NCBI GenBank assembly: GCA_963655255.1
Contig: CAVKEB010000016.1
Span: 1 to 52,951, forward strand
DNA: 52,951 nt
Direction of reading: 5' to 3'
Source: CAG-791 sp963655255
GTDB taxonomy: Bacteria; Bacillota; Clostridia; Lachnospirales; Lachnospiraceae
In this document: positions 24,238 through 33,230 of the stretch, one piece after another
Layout of the letters: each line of letters begins with the position of its first letter
How positions within the stretch are numbered: the first letter of the stretch is position 1
Position numbers and translations under genes: made by a program
Notes under the pieces: generated by a model
What the model was told of the DNA's origin: nothing
Databases searched by the model: none
What the model saw: only the letters and a program-made list of their open reading frames with translations

Positions 24238-24459
24238 CGGGCTTGCGCTTTGGCTCCCGCGGTGCTATGGTAACGCTTGCGTTATCTTTCCGAAACAGCA
24301 ATGATTCCGCAGGAATTCAGATCTGCCGCCCGGCAGGCCTGCTCCGCGAAGCCGTTGCCTCATAACGAGTGTTAGACCGACCGCCTGGCAGGGAGCTCTC
24401 CTTCATGTCTCCGGTCCGCCAATCCTTCCCACTCGCACAAAACTAAAGGAGATCTCATC
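24238..24459. other. Gene-free, hairpin-dense region between PBP gene and queT
   Basis: Most of the 424-bp gap between two divergent genes. Palindromes follow one another: CCCGC with GCGGG ends (24240-24262), GGTAACGCTTGCGTTATC (24270-24287), GATTCCGCAGGAATTC (24303-24318), CTGCCGCCCGGCAG (24323-24336). No protein frame here looks real. An AAAGGAG just before queT is its ribosome binding site. With the terminator-like hairpin at 24182-24237 the region could encode a structured RNA on the minus strand. Confidence 0.45.
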
Positions 24460-24966
24460 ATGAATCATTCCAGCAGCCATTCCCACAGTATTCTTTTTCT
24501 CATTCAGGCAGCCATGATCGCCGCTCTTTACGTTGTTCTGACTGCTCTGGCGGCGGGCTTTGATCTCGCAAGCGGAGCCATTCAGGTTCGCTTCTCCGAG
24601 GTTCTGACCATCCTTCCCTTCTTCACACCTGCTGCCGTTCCGGGCGTCACGCTCGGCTGTCTTCTCGCCAATCTTCTGACAGGCGCCGCACTCCCGGATA
24701 TCGTATTCGGCACCCTGGCAACGCTCCTCGGAGCGCTCGGAACCCGGATGCTGCGAAAGCACCGCTTCCTCTGCACACTCCCGCCGGTTCTCTCGAACGG
24801 CATCATCATTCCGCTCGTTCTCCGCTATGCCTATGCCATCCCCGGGGCTCTCTGGTTTCTCGCCCTTACGGTCGGTGCCGGAGAACTGATCTGCTGCGTG
24901 ATTTTCGGCAGCATTCTCATTTCCGTCCTGCTGCCTCACCGCGGAAGGCTGTTCCCGTCCGCCTGA
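24460..24966 (+). CDS. queT: QueT-type ECF transporter S component
   Basis: A small membrane substrate-binding subunit of an energy-coupling factor transporter, in the family associated with uptake of queuosine precursors. The 168 residues form six hydrophobic segments; the N-terminal ALYVVLTALAAGFDLASGAIQVRFSEVLTILPFF is characteristic of the family. AAAGGAG precedes the ATG by 9 nt. No energising EcfAT genes lie nearby, as expected for a group II system sharing modules. It is divergent from the PBP gene. Confidence 0.88.
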   Translation: MNHSSSHSHSILFLIQAAMIAALYVVLTALAAGFDLASGAIQVRFSEVLTILPFFTPAAVPGVTLGCLLANLLTGAALPDIVFGTLATLLGALGTRMLRKHRFLCTLPPVLSNGIIIPLVLRYAYAIPGALWFLALTVGAGELICCVIFGSILISVLLPHRGRLFPSA

Positions 24967-24978
24967 CGCTCTTTTGAT

Positions 24979-25038
24979 AAATGCCGCGGTGCCTTGTGAC
25001 GCTTTCTCGCCCGAATCGTCCGGCGGCATTTCTTTTTC
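24979..25038 (+). terminator. Terminator of queT
   Basis: AAATGCCGC (24979-24987) pairs with GCGGCATTT (25023-25031), followed by CTTTTT; the loop is long (35 nt). It lies 12 nt after the stop. Confidence 0.7.
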
Positions 25039-25112
25039 TGTCCGTCAGGGCACCGTCCCGGCTCTGACTTACTGCAGAACTTTTCACGAAAACATAAATC
25101 TGATAAGCGGTA

Positions 25113-26579
25113 TTACTGTACGTAGCGGCAGCTTGCCCTGTAACCCGTGATGATTTTCTCCCCGTTCTCATCCTCTGCAGGCTCGCCGCTCTCATCCAGC
25201 TGATAAACCGGCGTATGGAAGCATCCGCCCTCTCTGCGGGCCGTCTCCGCGGTCACTTCGTTTCCGTCCCAGTCAATATGAAGGTGCCCTGCCGGCCCTT
25301 CTTCGGGAGTTTTCCCACTCAGTTTCTCAAGCTTCTCCTGTACAAGAGCAAGTGTCCTGCCGCTTTCTTCCTGGCTCTTTTGTATTTTCTCCATACCGGC
25401 GAGCAGGTCCTTTCGGCCCTCTTCTGCCTTTTGACTGTCTTCGGCGAGGTCTTTTAACTGATCCAGCCCTTCCTTCTGCCGTCCAGCGCTCTCGCTCAGC
25501 TGTTCTTTCAGCGCATCCGAGGTTTCCTCCAGCCTCTTTTCAAGGTTTGCTTCCGTTTCCTTTACCTGTTCCAGCGTATGCCTCTCCTGGTCCGAGAGAT
25601 CAGAGGCAAGCGCATCCAGCACATCTTTCTGCTCCTTCTGCTGCGCTTCCAGTGACACTTTCAGGGTATCCTGCTGCGTCTTCAGTTCAGCCTGCTGCGC
25701 CTTGACGCTCTCCAGCGTCTCCTTCACCCCGCCGACAGACCCTTTCAGGCCGCTGACGCTTCCGTCGATGCTGGTAAAGCCCTGATTCATCGCGCTCTGC
25801 ATCTTCTCCTGTGCGGCCGCAATCTCCTTTTCCAGGCTCTCCAGCTCTGTATCCGTCCCATTTAAAACATTCAGGAGTTCCTTGTATTCCGCCTTGTTCT
25901 CCCCCGATGCCTCCTGAATCAGCTTCCGGATATCCTCCCGGACGGAGGAAAGCTGCGAATCCACATTACTCTGCAGGTCTCTTGCTGCCTGCTGATTGTC
26001 AGTGGTATCGTCCTGCTCCCGCTTTCTGGCCGCTTCCCTTTCTTCTTCCAGATTCTCCTGAATGCTGTCAAGCTGCGCGATGACACCGTCTAGATCCTCG
26101 CCGATGGAATCGTCCTGAATGACATTGTTGTCCCGATACTCGGTAAGATTCTTCTGAAGTGTTCCCACCTCCGCTGTCAGGCGCTCATAGCTTCCGTCAT
26201 CCGCAGAAAGCTGTCCTCCCGCCAGTGTCTCATCCATCGAAGAAAGATAAATCTGAATCTCCTCCAGCTGCCTTGCCATCTGTTCTTCCTTGATCCGCTG
26301 CTGCTCCTGCTGCCGACTGGAGCCCGTCACCTGCAGAATCAGAAGCGTCAGTGTGCAGCCTGCGAGCAGGAGAACCGCCAGAAGCGCAATCATCACTGGC
26401 CCCGGCTTCTTTCCTCCGCTCCTGACGGATGCTCCTTTGCCAGAATCTACGGAACCGTTTTCTTTCCGGTCACGGGAATCCTCCGTCTCCTCATCCAGCC
26501 AGTCAGGCTCCTTCCTGATTCCGGGCGTACTCCGGTTCCGTCCCTCGTCCTGATTTCTCCGATTTCTTCTGTACTCCAT
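25113..26579 (-). CDS. Membrane-anchored coiled-coil protein, unknown function
   Basis: A 488-residue protein. It has a basic, hydrophilic cytoplasmic N-terminus (1-60), one membrane helix at about 62-83 (MIALLAVLLLAGCTLTLLILQV), then about 330 residues of continuous heptad-rich coiled coil that is extracytoplasmic by the positive-inside rule. The final 60 residues form a small compact domain with two cysteines (GGCFHTPVY and YRASCRYV) that could be disulphide-linked or surface-exposed. The start at 26579 follows GAGGG. It resembles topologically the spike or septal coiled-coil proteins of Firmicutes, but I cannot name a family. It stands alone between queT and tRNA-Thr. Confidence 0.8.
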   Translation of the reverse strand: MEYRRNRRNQDEGRNRSTPGIRKEPDWLDEETEDSRDRKENGSVDSGKGASVRSGGKKPGPVMIALLAVLLLAGCTLTLLILQVTGSSRQQEQQRIKEEQMARQLEEIQIYLSSMDETLAGGQLSADDGSYERLTAEVGTLQKNLTEYRDNNVIQDDSIGEDLDGVIAQLDSIQENLEEEREAARKREQDDTTDNQQAARDLQSNVDSQLSSVREDIRKLIQEASGENKAEYKELLNVLNGTDTELESLEKEIAAAQEKMQSAMNQGFTSIDGSVSGLKGSVGGVKETLESVKAQQAELKTQQDTLKVSLEAQQKEQKDVLDALASDLSDQERHTLEQVKETEANLEKRLEETSDALKEQLSESAGRQKEGLDQLKDLAEDSQKAEEGRKDLLAGMEKIQKSQEESGRTLALVQEKLEKLSGKTPEEGPAGHLHIDWDGNEVTAETARREGGCFHTPVYQLDESGEPAEDENGEKIITGYRASCRYVQ

Positions 26580-26700
26580 GTGTCCCTCGTTCCTTTCCTG
26601 AATCAAAAGTAAATGACTGCCGCACTGAATTTCTTCTCATTCAGGCCCCGGGAGGGCACAAAGCCGGCTCGTATCCGCACCGCTTGTAGTACACGCAAAG

Positions 26701-26730
26701 GGAGATGAGACTGTTTCCAATCTCATCTCC
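26701..26730 (-). terminator. Terminator-like hairpin after tRNA-Thr
   Basis: A perfect 10-bp stem GGAGATGAGA/TCTCATCTCC with a 10-nt loop, 8 nt after the tRNA. The following T-tract is short (CTTTG), so termination may be partial. Confidence 0.6.
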
Positions 26731-26737
26731 CATCATC

Positions 26738-26810
26738 AGCTGGCACCGGGAATCGGACCCGGGACCTCCGCACTACCAATGCGACGCTCTACCGACTGAG
26801 CCATGCCAGC
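26738..26810 (-). tRNA. tRNA-Thr (anticodon GGT)
   Basis: A 73-nt cloverleaf on the minus strand. Acceptor arms GCTGGCA and TGCCAGC plus discriminator T; D arm GCTCAGTCGGTAGAGC; anticodon loop TTGGTAG with GGT at 34-36, reading ACC; T stem CCGGG/CCCGG. No CCA is encoded. Confidence 0.94.
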
Positions 26811-26874
26811 ATATTTCATTCTGTCCGTTCAGGAACCGTTTATTCGATCGTGTTCTCTGTCAGACGCAAAAAGA

Positions 26875-26903
26875 ATATTACCATAGCGCAGGCCGGTTGG
26901 CAA
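26875..26903 (-). promoter_or_regulatory. Promoter of tRNA-Thr
   Basis: Minus-strand -35 TTGCCA (26898-26903), a 17-nt spacer and -10 TAATAT (26875-26880). The same architecture is seen upstream of tRNA-Glu. From 26904 to about 27190 I see no gene or clear signal. Confidence 0.78.
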
Positions 26904-27191
26904 GCAAAAATCCCCAAATAATCTGTAGATCTTTTCAAAGGAAGTGTGTTCTGTTGTCAGATAAGTTGGAACAGTTCTGCGACTGCAGAATGAGACGGAG
27001 CCTTTCCTCCCTCATGTCTCCCACTGTCTGAAAGCAGGGCATCCATAACGGACATCCTGACCTGCTGACTGCAGGAACAAGAGATGGCTCCAGTTAAGAA
27101 ATCAGTTCTTCGCAAGTGTTCCGGCATCGGTCTCCGGCTCTGCTGCGAAGTAAGAAAAGAATACGCCACGCCCCCCAGCCCGGTCAAGACG

Positions 27192-27230
27192 CAAAAAGTG
27201 ACAGAAAAGGTTCCGCCCTTTCTGTCACTC
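27192..27230 (-). terminator. Terminator of the GGDEF/EAL gene
   Basis: On the minus strand AGTGACAGAAA pairs with TTTCTGTCACT around an 11-nt loop and is followed by TTTTTGC. It lies about 90 nt after the stop at 27324. Confidence 0.85.
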
Positions 27231-27323
27231 TTTCACAAACCTATTGTCATGCATCTGCCGCAGAACCGGCCCCGCGCGTCAGATCCGGAAATCATCCGGC
27301 GGCTGTACCGATCCGTTGATCCC

Positions 27324-29729
27324 TTACGCCGCCAGGTACTTCTTCTCGAAATCCTGCAGGGAAATCGGCTTGCTGAAATAATATCCCTGGAACATGTGGC
27401 AGCCCATATCCCGCAGCATTCCTGCCTGATCCTTCGTTTCCACGCCTTCCGTGATGGATCCGATGCCCAGCTGCTCCGTCATCGCGATGATCAGCTGCAG
27501 GATTTTCATTGCCTTGTCCGGATTCTTCGTCTTATACAGGAAGACCATGTCGATCTTCAGAATATCAACCGGAATATCCTTGAGCATGTTCAGCGAAGAA
27601 TAGCCGCTTCCGAAGTCATCCATCTCCACAAGAAAACCGTACTCGCGAAGCTTCTCGATCAGCGGGAGCCTCTTCTCCATATCATCCATCATCACGGTCT
27701 CGGTGATCTCCAGACGCAGATTCTGCGGCGAAATCCCGTACTTCTCCACAAGCGCCGTAATGGTTTCATAGACATTCATGAAGTAGAAATCCTTCGGCGA
27801 AATATTGATGGAAAGATACAGACTCTCCTTCCCTTCCCGCTTCCATCTGGCAAGAATCCGGCAGGCCTCTTCCCAGATGCAGCGGTCCACCTGCGCAATC
27901 TGCCCGTTCCGTTCCAGAACCGGAAGAAATCTTCCCGGAGGAATCAGACCGTCCTCCGGATGATTCCAGCGCACCAGCACCTCTGCGCCTTCCATGACGC
28001 CATCCCGGTTGACCTGTGCCTGCAGATACGGAACGATCTGTCCGTCCGCAATCGCCTGATCCAGCTCGCCGACCACCTTCTGCTCCCAGAGGAGACTGTT
28101 GCGCAGATTGTTGTCATAATAGGCGATTCTCTGATTGTATTCCCCGCGGATGCTGCTGCCCGCCATCGTCGCCCGGTCAATCATCACCGTGATGGCAAGC
28201 TCCGGCTGCGTCACCTCGTAAATTCCGACATGCGTAATGATCGGAAAGGACTGATCCCCGAGAAGATGTGTCACCGTGTGAATGCTGCGCTCCAGACGGT
28301 TCTCGTCGAATCCGTCCGCCCGGCAGAAAATCCCGAACCGGTCCCCGTTCAGTCTGGCAAGGACACTGTCCTCCCTTGCGTTCTCCTGCAGCATCAGGAC
28401 GAACTCCCGGAGGACACGATCGCCGTCACTCTTTCCGAAGAGCTCGTTGACCATCTTGAAATTGCGGATGTTCGTGACGAGAATCAGGTATTTTCCCGCG
28501 ACCAGCTCACTCTTCCCGCCGGCCTCTTCCTGATCATGCTCCAGAATCTCCCGAACCTTTTCGCAGAAACCGTCCCGGTTGTACAGCCCCGTCATCATGT
28601 CGTGACTCGCCCGGTAGCACTCCCAGCGCGAACGCCGCTCCTCCGCCGTGCGGTCCTGCAGACTGAAGAATACACCGGTCTTTCTCCCGTGTCGGTCCGT
28701 CAGGATATGATATTCCACGTGGTAGAACAGCTGATGTTCCTCCGCTCCCATGTGATCCTGTCTGCAGTCACACTCCTCGTGCGGCCGGAACACCGTCCCG
28801 TGCACATTTCCTCTCAGGAGCTCGCCCCGGTCCGCTGCAATCGCAACATCCCGTTCGAATTCCTCTCCGAGATCTTCATTGGAGAACCCGAAGAGCTCCT
28901 GCAGCACCGAAAGCTTCTCCTCCACGTCCGATTCTCCGGCCGCTCCGGTGAAGTCCAGCGCGCTCTGGTTCGCGTAGATGCAATGTCCTTCCATATCAAA
29001 GAAGAAGATCGCATTGCTCAGGTTCGATACAATGGACCGCATCATGCGCCACAGAAGGAACGCCGGTTTGTAATATAAGGAAAAGAAGAAAATCAGAAGA
29101 CCGCAGACGGCATAACCGATCATGGACGTGTCCATCTGCCAGTGTCCGAAGATGCTGAAAAACTGCCAGACTGTCGTAAAAAGAATTGCGCTGAGAACAA
29201 TGACGTATTTCTCCGCGTACAGTGCCGACGTGCGGTAAATCCGAACGAACAGCGCCGCGAGCACGATGACAAGATAGATTCCGGTCAGAATTAGATGCAG
29301 AACGTGTCCGGGCCCCGAGAGCAGGTCAAAGTAAGCCCCCTCGCCCGGCAGAATGATTCTCACGATATGATACGCCTGCCCGAATACCGGGTTCAGCGCA
29401 ATCTGAAGCACATCCAGAATGGTCAGTACCAGAAGCGCGCCATGAATCTTCGCGTATCTTCCGGAATAGCTGCAGTAATTGACCGTAAAACGGATCAGGT
29501 ACAGGAACATCACATCCGTCCCGGCCAGATACAGAAAATAGGCGGCCTGCGCGGATGCGGCCGTACCCGCAAAAAGAAGGAGGAGATTCCCCAGAATCGG
29601 AAGCAGCGTAGTTGCAAGAAGTCTTGCGACATCCCTGCCGATCGGTTTCCGGTTTCTCCTCGCCATCTCTGCCGCTCCCGCAAGAAAGGCAGAAAACAGA
29701 ATCAATGTCAGAAAGTAAATGTCTCTCAC
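27324..29729 (-). CDS. Membrane PAS-GGDEF(degenerate)-EAL protein, predicted c-di-GMP phosphodiesterase
   Basis: An 801-residue signalling protein starting at GTG. The first 230 residues contain about seven membrane segments of the 7TM sensor type. A PAS domain (about 240-350) includes IFFFDMEGHCIYANQSALDF. The GGDEF domain (about 375-545) keeps SHDMMTGLYNRDGF, but its active-site loop is NGDRF instead of GGDEF, so cyclase activity is unlikely. The EAL domain (about 555-801) has EVLVRW, SINISPKDF, RLEITET, DDFGSGYSS, LKIDM and EGVET, i.e. the metal and catalytic residues of active phosphodiesterases. The GGDEF may act as a GTP-binding regulator of the EAL domain. It is monocistronic. Confidence 0.9.
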   Translation of the reverse strand: MRDIYFLTLILFSAFLAGAAEMARRNRKPIGRDVARLLATTLLPILGNLLLLFAGTAASAQAAYFLYLAGTDVMFLYLIRFTVNYCSYSGRYAKIHGALLVLTILDVLQIALNPVFGQAYHIVRIILPGEGAYFDLLSGPGHVLHLILTGIYLVIVLAALFVRIYRTSALYAEKYVIVLSAILFTTVWQFFSIFGHWQMDTSMIGYAVCGLLIFFFSLYYKPAFLLWRMMRSIVSNLSNAIFFFDMEGHCIYANQSALDFTGAAGESDVEEKLSVLQELFGFSNEDLGEEFERDVAIAADRGELLRGNVHGTVFRPHEECDCRQDHMGAEEHQLFYHVEYHILTDRHGRKTGVFFSLQDRTAEERRSRWECYRASHDMMTGLYNRDGFCEKVREILEHDQEEAGGKSELVAGKYLILVTNIRNFKMVNELFGKSDGDRVLREFVLMLQENAREDSVLARLNGDRFGIFCRADGFDENRLERSIHTVTHLLGDQSFPIITHVGIYEVTQPELAITVMIDRATMAGSSIRGEYNQRIAYYDNNLRNSLLWEQKVVGELDQAIADGQIVPYLQAQVNRDGVMEGAEVLVRWNHPEDGLIPPGRFLPVLERNGQIAQVDRCIWEEACRILARWKREGKESLYLSINISPKDFYFMNVYETITALVEKYGISPQNLRLEITETVMMDDMEKRLPLIEKLREYGFLVEMDDFGSGYSSLNMLKDIPVDILKIDMVFLYKTKNPDKAMKILQLIIAMTEQLGIGSITEGVETKDQAGMLRDMGCHMFQGYYFSKPISLQDFEKKYLAA

Positions 29730-29883
29730 AGATGCCCCCAGTGGGAGAATGTACGCGGTTCCGTGCCTTTTTCTTCCGACACTCTCCCTTATGCTCTCTC
29801 TACTCTAACACAGCTTCTATTAAGAAAACGATCATAGATGTTTCCGTTTTTTACTTAATTCCGAAAACGTTTTGATAAGTCTT

Positions 29884-30627
29884 TTATCTCAAAGTCCCGG
29901 CAAACAGACCGGAAAGGCCGCCGCTCATCAGCTTCCAGATCTCATCGATGGTCTTGTCCGTTCCCGGCAGCTCGCCGCGGATGATACGCCCCGCAAACGT
30001 ACCCGAAGTGTCCAGAATGTAGGTCCACAGAATGTCCTGCGGGATGCGCTCGCTCAGATGAAAGAGCCGTTCTCCGAGCTGAATGATTCCATCAAAGCCC
30101 TCAAAATAAGAGTTTCGCGCCTCTTCATCCTCTGCCATGATGTCCTTGATATAGCTGGAATTCCGGTATTCAAAATAAAACAGGGTCCGATAATCGTTCT
30201 GGATCAGGAACCGGAAGTACTTCTCCCAGATCTGATGCACGATTTCGACCGGCTCCAGCCCGATCCGGTGCAGCTCCCCCAGGCTGATCTGCGTCAGCGC
30301 GTCCTCATAGCTCTTGCGCTCCACACTCCCGATGTCGTCTACGTTTGCGGCCAGCATTCCGGTCGCCCCCGCACTCTCCCTGCACATCGCGGCGAACTGC
30401 TGTGGAAGATCCGAGAACAGCTCCGCAATCTCTTTGTGCACGCTCTCAAAGCAGGCATACAGAAGATCATCCTTCGAGGCAAAAAAGCGATACATCAGGC
30501 CGTCTGACACGCCTGCCCTTCTCGCTGCCAGCCGCGTGGAAAGAGAAGAAAGTCCCTTCTCCGCCACGATCTGCATCGTTGCATCCATAATGTTCCTGCT
30601 CTTGTTCGTTGTACGCATATCCGTCAT
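29884..30627 (-). CDS. TetR/AcrR family transcriptional regulator
   Basis: 247 residues. The N-terminal HTH is at about 10-57 (IMDATMQIVAEKGLSSLSTRLAARRAGVSDG is split between helices, then LMYRFFASKDDLLYACF), typical of TetR; the C-terminal ligand domain is unlike any I recognise. It lies downstream of GH36 with 336 bp between and in the same direction, so its target is unclear. It could be autoregulated. Confidence 0.88.
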   Translation of the reverse strand: MTDMRTTNKSRNIMDATMQIVAEKGLSSLSTRLAARRAGVSDGLMYRFFASKDDLLYACFESVHKEIAELFSDLPQQFAAMCRESAGATGMLAANVDDIGSVERKSYEDALTQISLGELHRIGLEPVEIVHQIWEKYFRFLIQNDYRTLFYFEYRNSSYIKDIMAEDEEARNSYFEGFDGIIQLGERLFHLSERIPQDILWTYILDTSGTFAGRIIRGELPGTDKTIDEIWKLMSGGLSGLFAGTLR

Positions 30628-30784
30628 TCCCCTGCCGTGAATCGTTCTTCTGTCATCGGATTTCCTGTTTCCGCAGTCTTCCGAAGGACAGAATCACATG
30701 AATTCTATCCGTAAATTCTCCGTCAAAGCCACCCTGCCGCGGTATCCGGCCCCTCGTGGCATAGTTTCCCTTATCCGTGCCACC

Positions 30785-30793
30785 AGTATAGCA
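30785..30793 (-). promoter_or_regulatory. Candidate extended -10 promoter of tetR-family gene
   Basis: TGC-TATACT on the minus strand, about 160 nt upstream of the start. The rest of the 30628-30963 gap holds only this and the hairpin at 30911-30954. Confidence 0.4.
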
Positions 30794-30910
30794 AACCCGC
30801 ACGCAGCGCGCCAGTCTCACCGGTAAGCGGCAGCTGCGGTCAGGCAGCTTCCCGCCGCAGGCAGTTTTCCGTCCCGGACTTCTCCTTATCCCGGATGCTC
30901 TCCAGAATGC

Positions 30911-30954
30911 TCCGGCCCCGCAGACGCCGAAAACATGGCGCCTGCGGGGCCGGA
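30911..30954 (-). terminator. Very stable GC hairpin after the GH36 gene
   Basis: Eighteen paired positions (TCCGGCCCCGCAG, one mismatch or wobble, CGCC) around an 8-nt loop AAAACATG-like centre, starting 10 nt after the GH36 stop. It lacks a T-tract, so it may act by Rho-independent stalling, mRNA 3'-end protection, or both. Confidence 0.6.
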
Positions 30955-30963
30955 ACACGTCTT

Positions 30964-33096
30964 TCAGATTTCAATCTCGAACAGCCTTGCGCATGCCTTC
31001 TGCGGCAGATGCACACGGAGAATCCCGTCCTTCATGGCATAGTCACAATCGCCCGTGCCCGGATACAGCACCCGTGCCGCCGCTGCCTCCGAAAGATTCA
31101 GACAGGACAAGTCAATCTCCGCATCCTGCGTTTTCACGCCCCATACGGCCAGATACGCCTTCTTCTCATCCCTCAGCCCATAGGCAAGTACCCCGGACCG
31201 CACATTGTGAAGTCCCAGCGGCCAGAACGGCACCATCTGCGGCAGATCCTTCCGGATTTTCTCCTTGTACAGCGAAATTCCTTCCCGCATGAGCCGCAGA
31301 TTTTCTTCCGACATATTCCAGACAAGTCCGCTTACATAAGGCCGGAGCAGGAGTCCGTTGACCATATTGTAAATAACGTGTTCCCGCTTATTCCGGTACG
31401 GATACACCCACATTCCCGCCTGTTCCGGAGTGACCGCAGACACCACATTGGCTGCAATGTACGAATTGATAACGTAATCCGTCTGATCACTGGTTGACTG
31501 AAGGCTGTGAAGGGACAGGATTCCATAATCCATCCGCTGCGCGCCGGAACTGCAGGCTTCCACAACAAGATCCGGATGTTTCCGGTAGATTTCACGGATC
31601 CAGTCATAAAACGCGCGGTAGTGCTCCAGCATCGCGTCTCCGACGCTGTCGGTATTCACATCACTTCCCGGGCCTGTCGTGACATTGTAGTCCATTTTGA
31701 AAAATTCTACGCCGTATTCCCCGATCAGGCGGTCCACGACATCCGTGCAGTACCTTCTCACTTCCGGATTCCGGAAATCCAATAAATAGCGCTTATTATC
31801 AATTCTCCGTTTTCCATGCGTGCAGATAAACCAGTCGTCCGGCAGTTTCCCCGCCAGCTCGCAGGCAATGCCCATGACCTCAATTTCCAGCCAGAGCCCC
31901 ATCTTCATGCCTTTGGCCCGTGCATAGTCGGCTACGCTTCGTACGCCATGAGGAAAACGCTCCGGAGATTCCTTCCACTCTCCGACCCTGTCCCACCAGG
32001 GTCCCTTGTCATACCAGCCGCAGTCCATGCAGTAATACTCACAGCCCAGTTCCGCCGCGAGATCAATGATCTTTTTCTCCTTCTCCTCCGTCGGATCTCC
32101 CATCAGGCAGTTCATGTAATCATTGAAAACAACGTTGCATTCCACATCATCCTGATTCGGTCTGCGGATCTGTCTGCGGTATCTGGTGAGTTCCTCAAGT
32201 GCCTCCGAGGGACCTCCGATGCAGACTCCGAATGCGGCGGGGACTGTCGTGAAGCTCTCTCCCGGCTGCAGGTTTTTCCACCACTGCGTCTCATCATCCG
32301 GTCCCATCAGGGCAAGGTACAGATTCCTTCCGACATCCGATCCCAATTCAATCTGCCAGGATCCAGAATGCTCCACTTCATAATAGCTGATCTCACCGGT
32401 TTCACGATTGACGCACATCCCCATCGGCAGATGTTCACAGGAAGACCAGGAACCCAGATTCTCATAATGATAGCGGTTGTTGCTGGTATCCGGCAGATTG
32501 TACCCTTCAATCGGCATCGCGGAAAGTCCCAGATCACGAATATCGTCCTTCTTCCACTGTGCCTCGCTTGCCCAGCTGTTGTACGGCACATACAGATCCG
32601 TTTTATCGGAATAAACGCCCTCCCCGTTTTTGGAAAGACCGCCATAGTAGAAGGAGGACACGTATTCCAGTCCGAGCGGCTCTGTTCCATCGTTCCGGAG
32701 AGTGGTTTCCACCCGGACCACCGGAATGTCCCGGAAGAATCTCATCCGATATTCCGCATGAAGCCGGTGCTCCGATTCCATCTCAATCGTAAGAATCCGT
32801 CCGTTTTCACATTCCTCTACCGTGTGATTCCGATAGCGGAATCTCGTCGATTCGCTGCCCGTATTGTGCTTGTATGCATGCACATCCGTGGTTCCCTCCC
32901 CGGTCAGGTGCACGCAGAGAATCTGATGAAGCCGCGGCACCATGCAGCCCCCCTGCTCAAGTCTCTCCAGCTCCGCCGCTTTCTTTCCTGTTTCCAGTGC
33001 TTTTTCCGCGGAAAAATCCACCAGCTCTACCGTCTTGTCTTCATTGATCCGGAAACACACCCGCATTCCGGCTTCCCTGAACTCCAGTAAACTCAT
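30964..33096 (-). CDS. Alpha-galactosidase, GH36
   Basis: 710 residues, the usual length for a tetrameric-type GH36 enzyme: an N-terminal beta-sandwich (to about 300), a catalytic (beta/alpha)8 barrel (about 310-630), and a C-terminal beta domain. Predicted catalytic residues: D469 in EFFKMDYN (nucleophile) and D537 in STSDQTD (acid/base). The CMDCGWYDKGPWW segment and EACSSGAQRMDYG are typical. No signal peptide, so it hydrolyses imported alpha-galactosides such as raffinose-family sugars. The start at 33096 follows AAAGGA and the family-like N-terminus. It lies downstream of the GH31 gene and importer, but a terminator between them suggests separate or attenuated transcription. Confidence 0.9.
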   Translation of the reverse strand: MSLLEFREAGMRVCFRINEDKTVELVDFSAEKALETGKKAAELERLEQGGCMVPRLHQILCVHLTGEGTTDVHAYKHNTGSESTRFRYRNHTVEECENGRILTIEMESEHRLHAEYRMRFFRDIPVVRVETTLRNDGTEPLGLEYVSSFYYGGLSKNGEGVYSDKTDLYVPYNSWASEAQWKKDDIRDLGLSAMPIEGYNLPDTSNNRYHYENLGSWSSCEHLPMGMCVNRETGEISYYEVEHSGSWQIELGSDVGRNLYLALMGPDDETQWWKNLQPGESFTTVPAAFGVCIGGPSEALEELTRYRRQIRRPNQDDVECNVVFNDYMNCLMGDPTEEKEKKIIDLAAELGCEYYCMDCGWYDKGPWWDRVGEWKESPERFPHGVRSVADYARAKGMKMGLWLEIEVMGIACELAGKLPDDWFICTHGKRRIDNKRYLLDFRNPEVRRYCTDVVDRLIGEYGVEFFKMDYNVTTGPGSDVNTDSVGDAMLEHYRAFYDWIREIYRKHPDLVVEACSSGAQRMDYGILSLHSLQSTSDQTDYVINSYIAANVVSAVTPEQAGMWVYPYRNKREHVIYNMVNGLLLRPYVSGLVWNMSEENLRLMREGISLYKEKIRKDLPQMVPFWPLGLHNVRSGVLAYGLRDEKKAYLAVWGVKTQDAEIDLSCLNLSEAAAARVLYPGTGDCDYAMKDGILRVHLPQKACARLFEIEI

Positions 33097-33164
33097 TGTT
33101 TTCCTTTCTCCTGCCCTGTTTGTCATTTCATAACGCTCTGCGAAAATCCACCCTTCGGATATTT

Positions 33165-33226
33165 ACACAAAACAAGCCCGGCCCTACCGTCAATGGATAG
33201 GATCCGGGCCATTTTTGTTTTGGAAA
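33165..33226 (-). terminator. Terminator between GH31 and GH36 genes
   Basis: GGCCCGGATCCTA on the minus strand pairs with TAGGGCCGGGCT (small internal mismatch) and is followed by TGTTTTGT; A-rich on the other side (AAAACAAAAATGG). It lies 5 nt after the GH31 stop. Confidence 0.75.
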
Positions 33227-33230
33227 AATT

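Noticed and set aside
24380..24459. Possible preQ1-I riboswitch before queT, because the leader ends CACAAAACTAAAGGAG
   Set aside because: The tail resembles the preQ1-I 3' end, but the required hairpin is absent: no upstream partner for CCCACTCGC. Left as unproven; a covariance search with the preQ1 models would decide.
24403..25029. A 208-codon minus-strand frame covering queT
   Set aside because: Highly charged, low-complexity composition and opposite to a clear membrane protein gene.
30653..30958. A 101-codon minus-strand frame between GH36 and the TetR gene
   Set aside because: Arg/Cys/Gly-rich, no start signal, and overlaps the stable hairpin at 30911-30954.
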